The notes beneath the pieces were generated by a model. The model was not told the DNA's origin. It saw only the letters and a program-made list of their open reading frames with translations, and did not search any database. The position numbers and the translations under genes were made by a program. Positions 15,660 through 25,752 of a stretch of DNA of 64,000 nucleotides are shown here, piece by piece. The stretch comes from Dehalococcoidia bacterium. Lineage in GTDB: Bacteria > Chloroflexota > Dehalococcoidia > Lucifugimonadales > UBA3495. Location of the stretch: contig JAJDTP010000004.1 in assembly GCA_022827095.1 (NCBI GenBank), positions 62,001 through 126,000 of the forward strand, given 5' to 3'. Within the stretch, counting starts at the first letter, position 1; every line of letters begins with the position of its first letter.

Positions 15660-18600
15660 TCAGCGGACCAGCGCCGGCGCTTTCGGGCAAAGGGCTGCGC
15701 GCGGCAGGCTCTCCCCGACGGTCTGCTGGAGTCGAGCGCATTCCCACGGGGATTTCTGGGCGGAGCGCCACCGCCAGTACATCCGGACCGGATCGTAGTT
15801 TCGGCCCGCTGGTTTGGGCGATACGCCCATTGACAAGTCCGATGCCGCAGCGATCGGACGGTCAACCGGAGTATGGCTGTTTCCGACGACCGAAATGTCG
15901 TTGCGATACCGGGGCATCAACGACAGGCCGACTTCCGATGTCGACTCGGCGAAAACCGCCGGCCGCACCGCGCTGCCGAAACCGACGGTAATGTCGCGGT
16001 CGGTCAGCAGGTGGACGGGCGCCAGGTCCGAGCGGTCGTTACCGGGGTCTGTGTCATGTTCCGCGTCGACGCGAGCCAGTAATTCGTAACCGCCCACCGG
16101 GTAACGCAATGTCTTCCACGTAAACTCCACTTCTCTGAACTCGCCCGGTTCCAGGCTCGCGGCTTGCTCGTACATTGCGTCAGGGTTGGCGCCGTTCAAC
16201 AGGTACACCGTGCCCCGGCCAGAGTATGGCCCCTGGTTCTGTACGACGACGGTCATTTCGACCCAATCGCCCTTCACAATCGGGCGCATTGGATCCGGCG
16301 TCTGGAAACTCACCACGGCAAAATCGACTTCAGGCGGCCGCAGTTCTATTTCGAACGTTCTGAACGCGCCGGCTACGCCGGGTATCTGCACGCGGAACAC
16401 GTGGTCTCCAGGCTCGTATCGGCTGGTACGCCAGGTGAACGAAGCCGTGCCAACGGCCCCCGGCGCGACGCGAGGTCGTCTCGTTTCCGGTTGCCTGTGC
16501 ACTGACGGAAAGTACAGCTTGACGGGGATGTTGGCCGCGACCGAACCGTTGTTGCGCACGGTCAACGTTATCGAAACCGGCTCGCCAACTACCGGAGAAG
16601 GGGGATGCCAGGATATGTCCACTATCGAAGCAGCCAACCGGGGAGAGACGAGCCTGATCTGAATTGTGGCGGATTTTGCCAACTCAGTAATATTGTGCTC
16701 GGCCATGAGCGTGGCGGTCAGGTGATGCTCCCCGGCGCCGTAATTTGAGGTCTTCCAAGTGAATTCCACCCGCGCGGTTTGCCCCGGCTCGATCCACGGG
16801 GACTTACGCTCCGGCTGTTTGTCGCTGGAAGGAAACGAGAGCTGCACCGGCACATTCAGGGCGGACGGGCCATTGTTGATCACGTCCACCCAGATCTTGA
16901 CGTGCTGCCCTCGGATAGCGGATTCAGCGGGATCGGAACCCATCCCCACGATTGAGACGTTGACCAGGGCAGGCAGGAGTTCGATTGTAAACGGCCGCGC
17001 CGATGGCGGTGTGCTTGCCACTTCGACAACGAACGCGTGTATACCCGGCTCGTAGCGGCTGGTGCGCCACGTGAATGAAACCTCGCCGGTAGCCCCGGGA
17101 TCAATGCGGTGGCTCCGAGTTTCCGGTTGCCTGCCGCCCGGAGGAAAGTGCAACGTGACCGGGATGTTGGCAGCGATCCGGCCGTCATTCCGTACGGTCA
17201 CCGTAATGGTCGCCGGTTCTCCGACGCGAGGGGCTTCAGGGCTGACCGCAATGTTCACGATTGTCGCGTTGATTATCAGCGGGGTGAGATGGAACCGGAG
17301 TTCCGCCGACCTGTCGCCGACAGTGACGTTGTCATCGAGCGGAATTGCGGCTTTCAAAGTGTGAATGCCGGGTTTGTAGTTGGAAGTTTTCCACTCAAAC
17401 CAGACTCTCGCGGTTTCGCCCGGGCCCACCCGCGGCGACTGGACCTCCGGCCGCTTGCTGGCAGACGGAAACGCAAGCTGTACGGGAATCCTGATGGCGA
17501 CCGGCCCGTCGTTGCGCACGTCAACCCACACTTCTACCGGTTCGCCCACCATCGCGGTTTCCGCCGGGTAAGTGCCCATGCCGACAATGGCGACGTTTTC
17601 CACGGCGGGCAGCAGGTCAATCGTGAAGCGCTGATAAGGAGTGTCTACGGCGGCTACTTCGACGCGGAACTGGTGCGTACCCACAGCGAAATTGCCGGTT
17701 AACCAGTCAAACGTCGCGGTTCCGGTATGGCCGGACTCCACTCGCGGGCTCCGTGTTTCCGGCTGCCTGCCGCCTGGAGGGAAGTGCAAAGTGACGGGGA
17801 TGTTGGCCGCGACGATACCGTCGTTGCGTACGGTTACCGTGATGCGAACCGGTTCGCCCACCGACGGAAACTCTGGGCTCCAGGATATGTCGATGATGGA
17901 CGCCATCAATTGGGCAGGAACCAATGCAATCTGAATTGTTGCCGATGCGTCCAGCTCGGTGACGTTGTAGTCCGCCATGAGTGTTGCCGCCAGCAGATGG
18001 GTGCCTACGTCGTAGTTGGCGGTCTTCCACGTGAACTCCACCCTCGCGATTTCGCCCGGTTCGATGCGGGGTAACCTGCGCTCGGGCTGCTTCTCATCCG
18101 ACGGAAACGCAAGCTGCACCGGTACGTTCAGGGCCGACGGGCCGTTGTTGATCACGTCCACCCAGATCTTGACGTGCTGCCCTTGAACGGCAGTATCTGC
18201 CGGGTCGGAACTGATACCAACGATAGCTACGTCAACGATGGGCGGGAGCAGTTCGACCTCAAACCGTTGCGATGCTGGCGGATCGCTGGCCACTTCCACT
18301 CTGAAATCATGTATTCCTGGCTCGTAGCGGCTAGTACGCCAAGTGAAAGCAACCGAATCAACCGCTCCAGGTTCCACGCGGGACCTTTGCGTTTCAGGCT
18401 GTTTTTCGTCCGATGGGAAATGCAGGGTTACGGGAATGTTAGTAGGAATCCAGCCATCATTTCGGACTGTTACGGAGATGGTGACTGGCTCACCGAGCCG
18501 TGGGATCTCCGGATTGACAGCAACATCTACAATAGTTGCGTTCACTACCGGCGCCGACAATTCCACGTCCAGGTACTCTACTGGATTGCCAACTGCGGCT

Positions 18601-21600
18601 ACCTCGATGCGGAACTGGTGCGTACCCGACCGGGAGTTGCCGGTAAGCCATTCGAACGTCTCAGTTTCGGTTTGGCCGGGGAGCACGTGCGGGCTCCGGG
18701 TTTTTGGCTGCCTGCCGCCCTGAGGGAAGTGCAGGGTAATCGGGATTCTGGTCGCAACCGGCCCGTCGTTGCGCGCCTTCACCGTAATGGTCACTGGCTC
18801 GCCGACCATCGGCGCTGTCGGGTATGCCGAGACATCCACGATTGTTGCCGTGACCACCAGCGAGGAGACGCGGAACGGCAACTCCATCGATGTCCCCCTA
18901 CCGGCGACGTTGTGCTGCTCTGGCACGGTCGCGGTAAGCATGTGATCACCCACGGCATAGTCTCGGGTTCTCCAAGTGAAACGGGCCGTCTCGGTAGACT
19001 CTGCCGGCACCGATGGCCTGAGTGTCTCGGGTTGCTTCGTTGCCGACGGGAAGCGGAGCGTTACTGGCACGTTGACGGTGGCCGGCCCGTTGTTCCGTAC
19101 CTCCACCTCGATGGCGACCTTTTCACCCTGCATCGCAGTCCCTTCGGGCGATGCATTGATGCCCAGTATCTCGGCGTCAATGTGAAAGATCACCTCTGAT
19201 TTGACGGTGGCGACGGCGCCGAAGTCGTCCGAGGACGCCATCAACGTTAGCGTGTGTTGTCCCAGCTTTCGTGCCGAGGCCGGGACACGCCAGGCAATCT
19301 GCTCCTCAGATTGACCATCCGGCGCCAGCTCGTCGATGGTTTGTGTGCCTATCGGTTCGGAATCGTCGTCTGCATACAATTCCAGGCTCAGCGGCAGAGC
19401 TATCTCGCTGTTGTTCTGAACCGTCAGGGACACTGTGGCCTCGTCGCCCAAGATCAGCACGTCCGGAGAAAAGACGACATCCTTCATCGTGACGTTCACC
19501 AACGGAGCCATGCGAGTAATTTCAACGGTCGCCGCGTTGTTTTCCAGGGACTGGTCGACCGCCGCCGCAAGCCGTACCTCGACCGTATGGACGCCGGGCA
19601 GTACATCCCGCAGCGGCATTGCAACGGTTTCCGTCCTGGTCTGGCCGTTTGGAATGACCATCGGGCGCTGGTGCAGTACGCGGGAGTCCGTATCGTCATC
19701 GGGGACGAGAACGAACCGTAAAGTGACCGGCTCTGTAGTCGGTCCGTCGTTCGCCGCTGCAACAACAATTTCGGCGGTTTCGGCAGCAAACGGCAGGGTA
19801 GTCTGTAGCGCGTTAACCGAAACCAATCGCACGTCTACCTCTCCGAAATCCGGCCCCGCCAGGAGTCGTACCGTAGAGACTTTGTCGCCGGTCTGTTCCC
19901 CGAGATGCAAAACGATGTTGTCCGGATGGACGATATTGATTTGATCTGTGGACTCGGTGGAGTTGTTGGCCTCGTCAACGTCCACGAAGTCGCTCGGGCT
20001 CACAATGGTGACCGCGGCCTCGAAAGGTTGGGCGTTCAGGGCCGGAAGCGCCGGAATGGTCCACGCGGTTTCGCCCTCGATCCTGCTGCCAAAAGGTAGG
20101 AAACAATCTGAAAAGCAGACCGCGCTGGCATCGCTGATCGGCTGATCATTGGGGCCGGTCATGGTGAGGGCAAGCGTGATGTCCGTTTGGCAACTGAAAT
20201 TGTAGATCCGGTAAGTGGCCCGCAGGGTCTCGCCCACCTGGTAGTCGGGCGGAGATCGCGTTTCATCGCTCAGGTCCCTGATGTCAGTGACTTGGATACG
20301 GACATCCTCGACGCAGTTGTCCACATCATGAGCGCCGTCGAACGCCGACCGGAGAAGCTGGATCTCGAGAAGGGCCTCGTTGTCATCGGCGGTGGTGTCT
20401 CCGGGAAGCTCAGCGGCGATTTTCAGCGTATGGGCGCCGACTACTTCGCCTGTTGAGTCCCATTGCAACGTCACCTCTGAAGTGGATCCAGGCTCTATGC
20501 TCGGCGTGGTTGCAGTCGCCGCAGCGGTGGTGTGCTGCAAACTCCCGACCAGGTACAGGTTAACCGGCACCGCCGCGGGAACCTCGCCATGATTGGTGAT
20601 CTTGGCAGTCACGTCCAGCGTTTGGCCGATGGCTGACACGCTGCGATTGATCGTCGCCGATGAGAGTTCTACGGCGATCACCGGGTCGCGCAGGGTTATG
20701 GTGAACGACAACTCATCGTTGTCATCACCGCTAAAGTCATCCATGCCGGCGATGACTTTCAGATCGTACTCGCCAGCGTTAACGCCGTCAGTGTCCCATT
20801 CCAGGACAGCCGCGCCCGTCTCGCCGGCCGGAATCGCCGCGATTGTCGCGCAGCCGATCTTCTGCTCCTCCTCTTCATCTTCCTCGTTCTCACAATCCTC
20901 AACGACATCAAGCCTGACCTCTACGTCGGTGACTTCGGCGCCGCTTTCGTTGCGCACCTCCACGTTGATCGACACCGCAGTGCCCGCAATGTTGTCCTCG
21001 GATGCCGGCGTTGCCGATGACAACTCTATGGGATTGCGAATGGTCACGTTGACCGACTGGCTATCGTCCCGGTCTGAAGCCTGTGCATCGGCCCCGGTGA
21101 CGACGACCAATTCAACCTGACCCGCGTCCCGCCCGGTCGTGTCCCACTGGATACTGGCGTCTTCCGTATCGCCGGCGGCCACGGAGTCAATAGTCGCGGA
21201 AGCGAGCGCTTCGTTGCCCCTCGATTCGTACAGGCCAACCGTCACGCCGGTCACTTCATCCTGCCCGACGTTTTCGACTTGAGCCGTGAAATTGACGGTA
21301 CCGCCGGTCACCGCCTCGGCGCTCGTCGGGGAGACATTCTTGATTATCAGCCAGTTTCGGATTTCGATGCTTTGGGACGCCTCGTTGTTCGTTTTATCGG
21401 TGTCGCCGATGGTGTGGATGACCACTGCCAGCTCATAATCCCCCACTGCGACGTCGGCGGTGTCCCAATCGAATGATCCCTTTGCCGAACCCCCGACGGC
21501 TATGGTTGGTATGGTGGTGGTAGCAGCGGGTTCCTGCTCCCCACGCTCTTCGTCATCCACCGTCACGTACAGGCTGACCGTCACCTGGCCGGTGGCGTGG

Positions 21601-22934
21601 TCTCCGGCATTGGCAAGCGTGAACCCGATTGGAACGCTGTTTCCCGATATCGCTGTTGCGGCGTTATCGTCGCTCAGACTCAGGCTCACCTCTACCTGGT
21701 TGTGCAGCGTCAGCGTTGTAGTTGCGCTGTCGTTGGTTGAATCGTCGTCATCAGAGACAGTTGCGACCGCGCGCAGGCTGTACTCGCCGGCTGAGGCATC
21801 GCCCGTATCCCATGAGATCGATACGGTGGTTTCGTCTCCTACGGCGATGGTATTGGCGGTCACGGACGCCAGCGGTGCGGCATCTTCTGCGCCGTTCGCG
21901 TCGAACAGCGACACTGCGGGCGTCGCCGCCACAACGTTGCCGCGGTTTTCGAGCGTGACGGTGAAGTCAACCGTATCCCCGACCACCGCTTCGGTTGCCG
22001 ATGCCGTGACGGACTTGACGGCGACGTCCACCGACGGCTCCACCAAGGTCACGGTGGCCGCCATGCTGTCGTTCTCCGCGTTGCCGTCTCCGTCGGTTGC
22101 GGCCACTACGCGCAGACTGTGTTCGCCGGCCTCCGCGTCGTCCGTGTCCCACGATAGCGTTACCGAGCCCTCTGCCTCGGCGGCGAGGGTGGTGACCGTG
22201 TCCGAGTCCAGCGCCGCCGTATCATCGCCGAGGTGGAGGGTTACCGTGGTGTCAGATTCCGCATCGGCGTCACCCTCGTTCTGCACCGCAACGGTGAACT
22301 CAATCGTATCCCCGACCACTGCTTCGCTCGGGGACGCCGTGGCCGACTTGACGGCGACGTCCGGCGCCGGCTCGGGTTCCGTTTCTTCGTTGACGATGTT
22401 GATGGACTGGGCGGATGTAGCGCTGTCGTTGCTCGTATCGGTGTCACTGAAATCTGATGGCGCGTCGATTGTGACAGTGGCGACCACCTTCTCGCCGGTG
22501 GCGTTCGGGTGCTTGCCCAGGTCCCATTGGGCGCTAGAATTTTGCGTCGCGCCGGCGGCTATGGTGCATCCGTCCAGACAAGGCGCCTGAGAGCCGTCGG
22601 CATCGTGAATTGTTGCCCCACTCACCGACCCCGTTAGAACCACTGTGACGGTGACTTCACGACAGCTTGAATTGACAACATCGTAGAAAATCGCGATATC
22701 GTCGCCATCGGCATAATCGGGAGGATTTTGGAAGACAAAGCCGTTGCCGCGGTCCCAAACCGACAGGTTCTGGACGCTCAGGTCGTCAACGCAAGACTGC
22801 TGCGAGGTCGCGCCTTCCACAACCTCGGCGGGTAGAGAGGCTTGCCCGCCGGCGAGATGGAGCCACATGCCCGCCAAGGCCACGCAACCGGTTACCACCG
22901 CCAGAATCAGGTCCAGCGGACGAACGCCGTTCAC
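15660..22934 (-). CDS. Giant CARDB-repeat surface protein (2424 aa)
   Basis: GTG start at 22934, then a membrane/signal segment (L-I-L-A-V-V-T-G-C-V-A-L-A-G-M-W-L). The remainder is about 20 Ig-like CARDB-type repeats of roughly 100-106 residues. Each has a D-x-V-G-x-x-V-x-I-x-V-x-V-x-N-x-G core and a closing F-x-W-x-T-x(4-6)-G-x-H pattern. The distal half (about 16.3-18.6 kb) is more uniform and shows a higher-order duplication of four repeats with exact spacing of 1272 bases. The C-terminal 110 residues are unique, without a sortase motif or membrane helix. Likely an exported stalk or adhesin. It follows the secreted protein at 22980-24023 by 45 bases on the same strand, so co-transcription is likely. 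No ribosome site is obvious. Confidence 0.88.
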   Translation of the reverse strand: MNGVRPLDLILAVVTGCVALAGMWLHLAGGQASLPAEVVEGATSQQSCVDDLSVQNLSVWDRGNGFVFQNPPDYADGDDIAIFYDVVNSSCREVTVTVVLTGSVSGATIHDADGSQAPCLDGCTIAAGATQNSSAQWDLGKHPNATGEKVVATVTIDAPSDFSDTDTSNDSATSAQSINIVNEETEPEPAPDVAVKSATASPSEAVVGDTIEFTVAVQNEGDADAESDTTVTLHLGDDTAALDSDTVTTLAAEAEGSVTLSWDTDDAEAGEHSLRVVAATDGDGNAENDSMAATVTLVEPSVDVAVKSVTASATEAVVGDTVDFTVTLENRGNVVAATPAVSLFDANGAEDAAPLASVTANTIAVGDETTVSISWDTGDASAGEYSLRAVATVSDDDDSTNDSATTTLTLHNQVEVSLSLSDDNAATAISGNSVPIGFTLANAGDHATGQVTVSLYVTVDDEERGEQEPAATTTIPTIAVGGSAKGSFDWDTADVAVGDYELAVVIHTIGDTDKTNNEASQSIEIRNWLIIKNVSPTSAEAVTGGTVNFTAQVENVGQDEVTGVTVGLYESRGNEALASATIDSVAAGDTEDASIQWDTTGRDAGQVELVVVTGADAQASDRDDSQSVNVTIRNPIELSSATPASEDNIAGTAVSINVEVRNESGAEVTDVEVRLDVVEDCENEEDEEEEQKIGCATIAAIPAGETGAAVLEWDTDGVNAGEYDLKVIAGMDDFSGDDNDELSFTITLRDPVIAVELSSATINRSVSAIGQTLDVTAKITNHGEVPAAVPVNLYLVGSLQHTTAAATATTPSIEPGSTSEVTLQWDSTGEVVGAHTLKIAAELPGDTTADDNEALLEIQLLRSAFDGAHDVDNCVEDVRIQVTDIRDLSDETRSPPDYQVGETLRATYRIYNFSCQTDITLALTMTGPNDQPISDASAVCFSDCFLPFGSRIEGETAWTIPALPALNAQPFEAAVTIVSPSDFVDVDEANNSTESTDQINIVHPDNIVLHLGEQTGDKVSTVRLLAGPDFGEVDVRLVSVNALQTTLPFAAETAEIVVAAANDGPTTEPVTLRFVLVPDDDTDSRVLHQRPMVIPNGQTRTETVAMPLRDVLPGVHTVEVRLAAAVDQSLENNAATVEITRMAPLVNVTMKDVVFSPDVLILGDEATVSLTVQNNSEIALPLSLELYADDDSEPIGTQTIDELAPDGQSEEQIAWRVPASARKLGQHTLTLMASSDDFGAVATVKSEVIFHIDAEILGINASPEGTAMQGEKVAIEVEVRNNGPATVNVPVTLRFPSATKQPETLRPSVPAESTETARFTWRTRDYAVGDHMLTATVPEQHNVAGRGTSMELPFRVSSLVVTATIVDVSAYPTAPMVGEPVTITVKARNDGPVATRIPITLHFPQGGRQPKTRSPHVLPGQTETETFEWLTGNSRSGTHQFRIEVAAVGNPVEYLDVELSAPVVNATIVDVAVNPEIPRLGEPVTISVTVRNDGWIPTNIPVTLHFPSDEKQPETQRSRVEPGAVDSVAFTWRTSRYEPGIHDFRVEVASDPPASQRFEVELLPPIVDVAIVGISSDPADTAVQGQHVKIWVDVINNGPSALNVPVQLAFPSDEKQPERRLPRIEPGEIARVEFTWKTANYDVGTHLLAATLMADYNVTELDASATIQIALVPAQLMASIIDISWSPEFPSVGEPVRITVTVRNDGIVAANIPVTLHFPPGGRQPETRSPRVESGHTGTATFDWLTGNFAVGTHQFRVEVAAVDTPYQRFTIDLLPAVENVAIVGMGTYPAETAMVGEPVEVWVDVRNDGPVAIRIPVQLAFPSASKRPEVQSPRVGPGETARVWFEWKTSNYKPGIHTLKAAIPLDDNVTVGDRSAELRFHLTPLIINATIVNIAVSPEAPRVGEPATITVTVRNDGRIAANIPVTLHFPPGGRQPETRSHRIDPGATGEVSFTWRTSRYEPGIHAFVVEVASTPPSARPFTIELLPALVNVSIVGMGSDPAESAIRGQHVKIWVDVINNGPSALNVPVQLSFPSSDKQPERKSPWIEPGQTARVEFTWKTSNYGAGEHHLTATLMAEHNITELAKSATIQIRLVSPRLAASIVDISWHPPSPVVGEPVSITLTVRNNGSVAANIPVKLYFPSVHRQPETRRPRVAPGAVGTASFTWRTSRYEPGDHVFRVQIPGVAGAFRTFEIELRPPEVDFAVVSFQTPDPMRPIVKGDWVEMTVVVQNQGPYSGRGTVYLLNGANPDAMYEQAASLEPGEFREVEFTWKTLRYPVGGYELLARVDAEHDTDPGNDRSDLAPVHLLTDRDITVGFGSAVRPAVFAESTSEVGLSLMPRYRNDISVVGNSHTPVDRPIAAASDLSMGVSPKPAGRNYDPVRMYWRWRSAQKSPWECARLQQTVGESLPRAALCPKAPALVR

Positions 22935-22979
22935 GATCGGACTCAGTAAAAAGTGTCCGGGGGTCAGCCTTCTCTAACG

Positions 22980-24023
22980 TCAGGAACCTGGCTTGGTGTA
23001 CACCAGCATCACGGCCCCGGCGGCAGTCCCATCAGCGCCGGCGGTCACCGTAACTTCGTGGAGACTGGTTTTGTCTGTAGGTCTTTCCGGATCGAAATCA
23101 AACCCCGACACTGCCATCCGGGACGACTCATTGACCGTGAGGACGAACTCGTCCACCTGCAAACTCGCGCCGGCTGCGGATGGCGTCGCAGGGGTAGTAT
23201 CCAGCACCAAGGCCGACGCCAGGATGTTTTCGATGGTCGGCGGGACGACAAACCGGACCGGGTCTGACGTTCCTCCGCTGGACTCATGCCGAAACAGCAC
23301 GAAGGCGTTGAAGTCCGGATACTGCCAATGGTAATAGCCGACCGTGTCGTCATCCTCGTCGATGATTTTGGGCACGGCCGGCTTGGCGACTGTCAAAACT
23401 TCGTTGATGGCTAGGACCAACAGGTTCTGTTCCAGACCGATTGTCTCCTGCTCCAGGGAGTCGTACCGCCAGATACCAGCGGCCGGCGCGTCAACCGGCA
23501 AATACGCCACGACCCATCCGCGGTCGTCGTAGTACACCGTGACGAGTCTAGGCGGCACCGTGGGCCCGAAGTTCTGCGTAGTGGCCATCGTCAACTCTAC
23601 TATGCCGAAGTTGGCCCCTGAATCCACGTGACGGCCGGGATCCTGGCGGTTGGCGTTCGATGGCTTCGGGTCTTTCTGCAGGGCCTCGGTGATTGCCATT
23701 ACATCGAGCCTCGGCTGGAGTTCACCTTGACCGTCTTCCTGGAAGGGATCGGGCACCCGGTGGTGTGCGGAAAAACCCGCATCCTCTTCCCGAAAAGCAG
23801 TGGTATCGTCACCCTGGGAAGTGGTGACTAAATGGTCTGGCGCCGCCAGGCCCCAAACCGTTGCGCGGGTGGCGTCTAACTCACCGGTTTCTGCCGGACC
23901 GCCAGTGGACAGCGACAGCAGCAGGGCCGCCGACACAGCAACGGCTAAACGAACCCAGAGCAGACGATTGGGAAATAGTTCTCGATGCGACGTGTTTTGG
24001 TGTTTGATGAGCACAGTTGGCAT
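22980..24023 (-). CDS. Secreted protein of unknown function
   Basis: 347 residues from ATG 24023 (M-P-T-V-L-I-K-H). The frame is open to 24143, but that part overlaps a dispersed repeat. An N-terminal Arg-rich stretch followed by L-A-V-A-V-S-A-A-L-L-L-S-L-S is a signal peptide. Mature regions contain V-T-V-Y-Y-D-D-R-G-W-V-V-A-Y-L-P and G-I-W-R-Y-D, then a C-terminal beta-rich domain ending G-A-V-M-L-V-Y-T-K-P-G-S. I do not recognise the family. No ribosome-binding site is visible at ATG 24023, so the start is uncertain. Position upstream of the giant CARDB gene suggests a partner in the same envelope structure. Confidence 0.65.
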   Translation of the reverse strand: MPTVLIKHQNTSHRELFPNRLLWVRLAVAVSAALLLSLSTGGPAETGELDATRATVWGLAAPDHLVTTSQGDDTTAFREEDAGFSAHHRVPDPFQEDGQGELQPRLDVMAITEALQKDPKPSNANRQDPGRHVDSGANFGIVELTMATTQNFGPTVPPRLVTVYYDDRGWVVAYLPVDAPAAGIWRYDSLEQETIGLEQNLLVLAINEVLTVAKPAVPKIIDEDDDTVGYYHWQYPDFNAFVLFRHESSGGTSDPVRFVVPPTIENILASALVLDTTPATPSAAGASLQVDEFVLTVNESSRMAVSGFDFDPERPTDKTSLHEVTVTAGADGTAAGAVMLVYTKPGS

Positions 24024-24126
24024 GATTTCGTAAAATGTGCGTGAAACAAGCAACGCAACAGCTTGATGTTTCACGATATTGATGTGAAGATCCGATAACT
24101 TTTTGGCACTGGTTTGAGCAGTGGCG

Positions 24127-24362
24127 GTCGTGCCGCTGGGCACTGCGCAGGTGTGTGCGGCGCCCGATGTTACCGTATGACCTGAATGACGGATGTATAA
24201 GATGCGCCATTTTTTATATTACATAACGTATATTTTGTGGCCGAGCCAAACCATTTAACCCAGCCCGGGCGCCGCGTTCGGCCTCAAGCGAAGGGAAGGA
24301 CCCGCAGCTACTACCGTCCTGTGCCAGGGTCTCCGGCCAGCGCCGCTATGACGGATTCAATC
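24127..24362. repeat. Dispersed 236-base repeat, copy A
   Basis: Aligns end to end with 38506-38742: both begin GTC(G/A)TGCCGCTGGGC, share GTTACCGTATGACCTGAATG, an AT-rich centre, CCAG(C/CC)GGGCGCCGCGTT-like DNA, and end TATGACGGATTCAATC or AATGACGGATTCAATC. It lies between the CoA-transferase and secreted-protein genes, upstream of a minus-strand secreted-protein gene. The 3' part can fold (CTCCGGCC with GGCC-rich arms). No coding role is supported. The rest of 24024-24495 holds nothing recognisable. Confidence 0.75.
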
Positions 24363-24495
24363 GAGCGCCGGCGTGGTGGTGGTGCTTGCTGGGCTCTATC
24401 TCAACGAGATGAACGCTAAACACGTCCAGAGCGCCACCCGCGACATGTTTCGGGCCGCCCAGGGATTGGGGTCTTCCTGGTGCAACGCCAGGCCA

Positions 24496-25713
24496 TCACA
24501 GCGCTCCTGCCCGCGCCAGCGCCGCCAAATCCCGCCGCGCGTAACCCAGCAGCCCGCAGTACACCTCCGCGTTGTGCTCGCCCAGCAAGGGCGCGCGTGC
24601 CAGCGTGGTAGGAGTCTCGCTGAGCTGGAAGGGGGCGCCGGCGTACTCCAGGGAGCCGGCGGCCGGGTGGTCGACCTGGGAATAGAAAGCGCGTTCGCGT
24701 TGCTGGGGGCTTTGGAACACCTCCGACGGCGTGTAATAGGGCGCGATGGGTACGCCGTGGGCCTGGCCCTCGGCATAGAGCCACTCGCGGGTGTGCTGGG
24801 CGAACCACTCTCGCATGTGCCGGTTCAGTTCGGGGCCGTGGGTGGCCGGATCGCTGAACATCTCGGGCGATGCCCAGTCGGGGTTGCCCATGAAGGCCAG
24901 CAGTCCCTCGAACTGGCGGGGCTCCAGGGTCAGCAGCTCCACGTATCCGTCGGACGCGGGCAGCACGCCGCCGACCCGGAAGTAGCGGGAGAAGCGCGTC
25001 TCGATGATGCCCTCAGACTCGTGGCGCTGGATTGGCATGTAGCCTACGGATAGCTGGGCCTCCTGGGCCGAAGCGTCAACCACCTGTCCTCGGGCGTTCC
25101 CCGCAGTTCCCAGGCGGTTGTAGATCGCGGCCAATGCGCCCACTGCTGTGGTCAGGCCAGCCTGGTAGTCGCCCATGTTGGCGCCGGCCACGATGGGCGG
25201 CCGGTCCGGGAAGGTGTCCAGGGCCACGCCGTTGGGGAGCAGCCAACCCTCTCCGCCGGCGTGAAACACCGCCAGGTGTCCGGCGTGGTAGTCCGCATAG
25301 GGGCCGCTGCTACCGAAGGGGGTGACGGCGGTGACAATCACATCGGGGTTGGCAGCAAGAAGGGAGTCGGAGTCGAGGCCGACCGCGGCGGCGTTGGCCG
25401 GCGTGTAATCATGCACCACCATATCGACGCGGGAGACCAGTTGGCGCAGCAAATCCCGGCCAAGTGGATTTTCCAGGTCCAGCGTAATGCCCTTCTTGCC
25501 GGTGTTGAGGTACAGGAACAGGCCGCTCCGCTCGGGATGAGGTTCATCACCCGGGAACGGGCCGCGACGGCGCGCAGCATCGCCGACGCCGGGCGGCTCC
25601 GCCTTGATGACCTCGGATCCCAACGAGGCCAGCAGCTTGCCGCAGTACGGGCCGGGGATGAGTGAGGCGATCTCCAGGACGCGCAGGTTGGGGAGGGCAG
25701 ATAGTGTCGTCAT
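24496..25713 (-). CDS. CaiB/BaiF-family CoA-transferase
   Basis: 405 residues from ATG 25713. The type III CoA-transferase fold is shown by N-L-R-V-L-E-I-A-S-L-I-P-G-P-Y-C-G-K-L-L-A-S-L-G-type N-terminus, G-K-K-G-I-T-L-D-L, F-G-x-x-G-P-Y and the likely catalytic Asp in G-A-N-M-G-D-Y-Q-A-G. It moves CoA between carboxylic acids, usually for carnitine, formate/oxalate or steroid-acid degradation; the substrate is undefined. No acyl-CoA partner enzyme is adjacent. No strong ribosome site is visible before the ATG, and a GGAT-heptad tract (25734-25752) sits just upstream. Confidence 0.92.
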   Translation of the reverse strand: MTTLSALPNLRVLEIASLIPGPYCGKLLASLGSEVIKAEPPGVGDAARRRGPFPGDEPHPERSGLFLYLNTGKKGITLDLENPLGRDLLRQLVSRVDMVVHDYTPANAAAVGLDSDSLLAANPDVIVTAVTPFGSSGPYADYHAGHLAVFHAGGEGWLLPNGVALDTFPDRPPIVAGANMGDYQAGLTTAVGALAAIYNRLGTAGNARGQVVDASAQEAQLSVGYMPIQRHESEGIIETRFSRYFRVGGVLPASDGYVELLTLEPRQFEGLLAFMGNPDWASPEMFSDPATHGPELNRHMREWFAQHTREWLYAEGQAHGVPIAPYYTPSEVFQSPQQRERAFYSQVDHPAAGSLEYAGAPFQLSETPTTLARAPLLGEHNAEVYCGLLGYARRDLAALARAGAL

Positions 25714-25733
25714 GCTATTGCGCTTATGCGGAC

Positions 25734-25752
25734 GTACAGGATGGGCAGGATC
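25734..25752. repeat. GGAT-heptad tract
   Basis: TACAGGATGGGCAGGATCA between the CoA-transferase start and the DUF2283 gene end, matching the tracts at 8812 and 11755. Confidence 0.45.
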
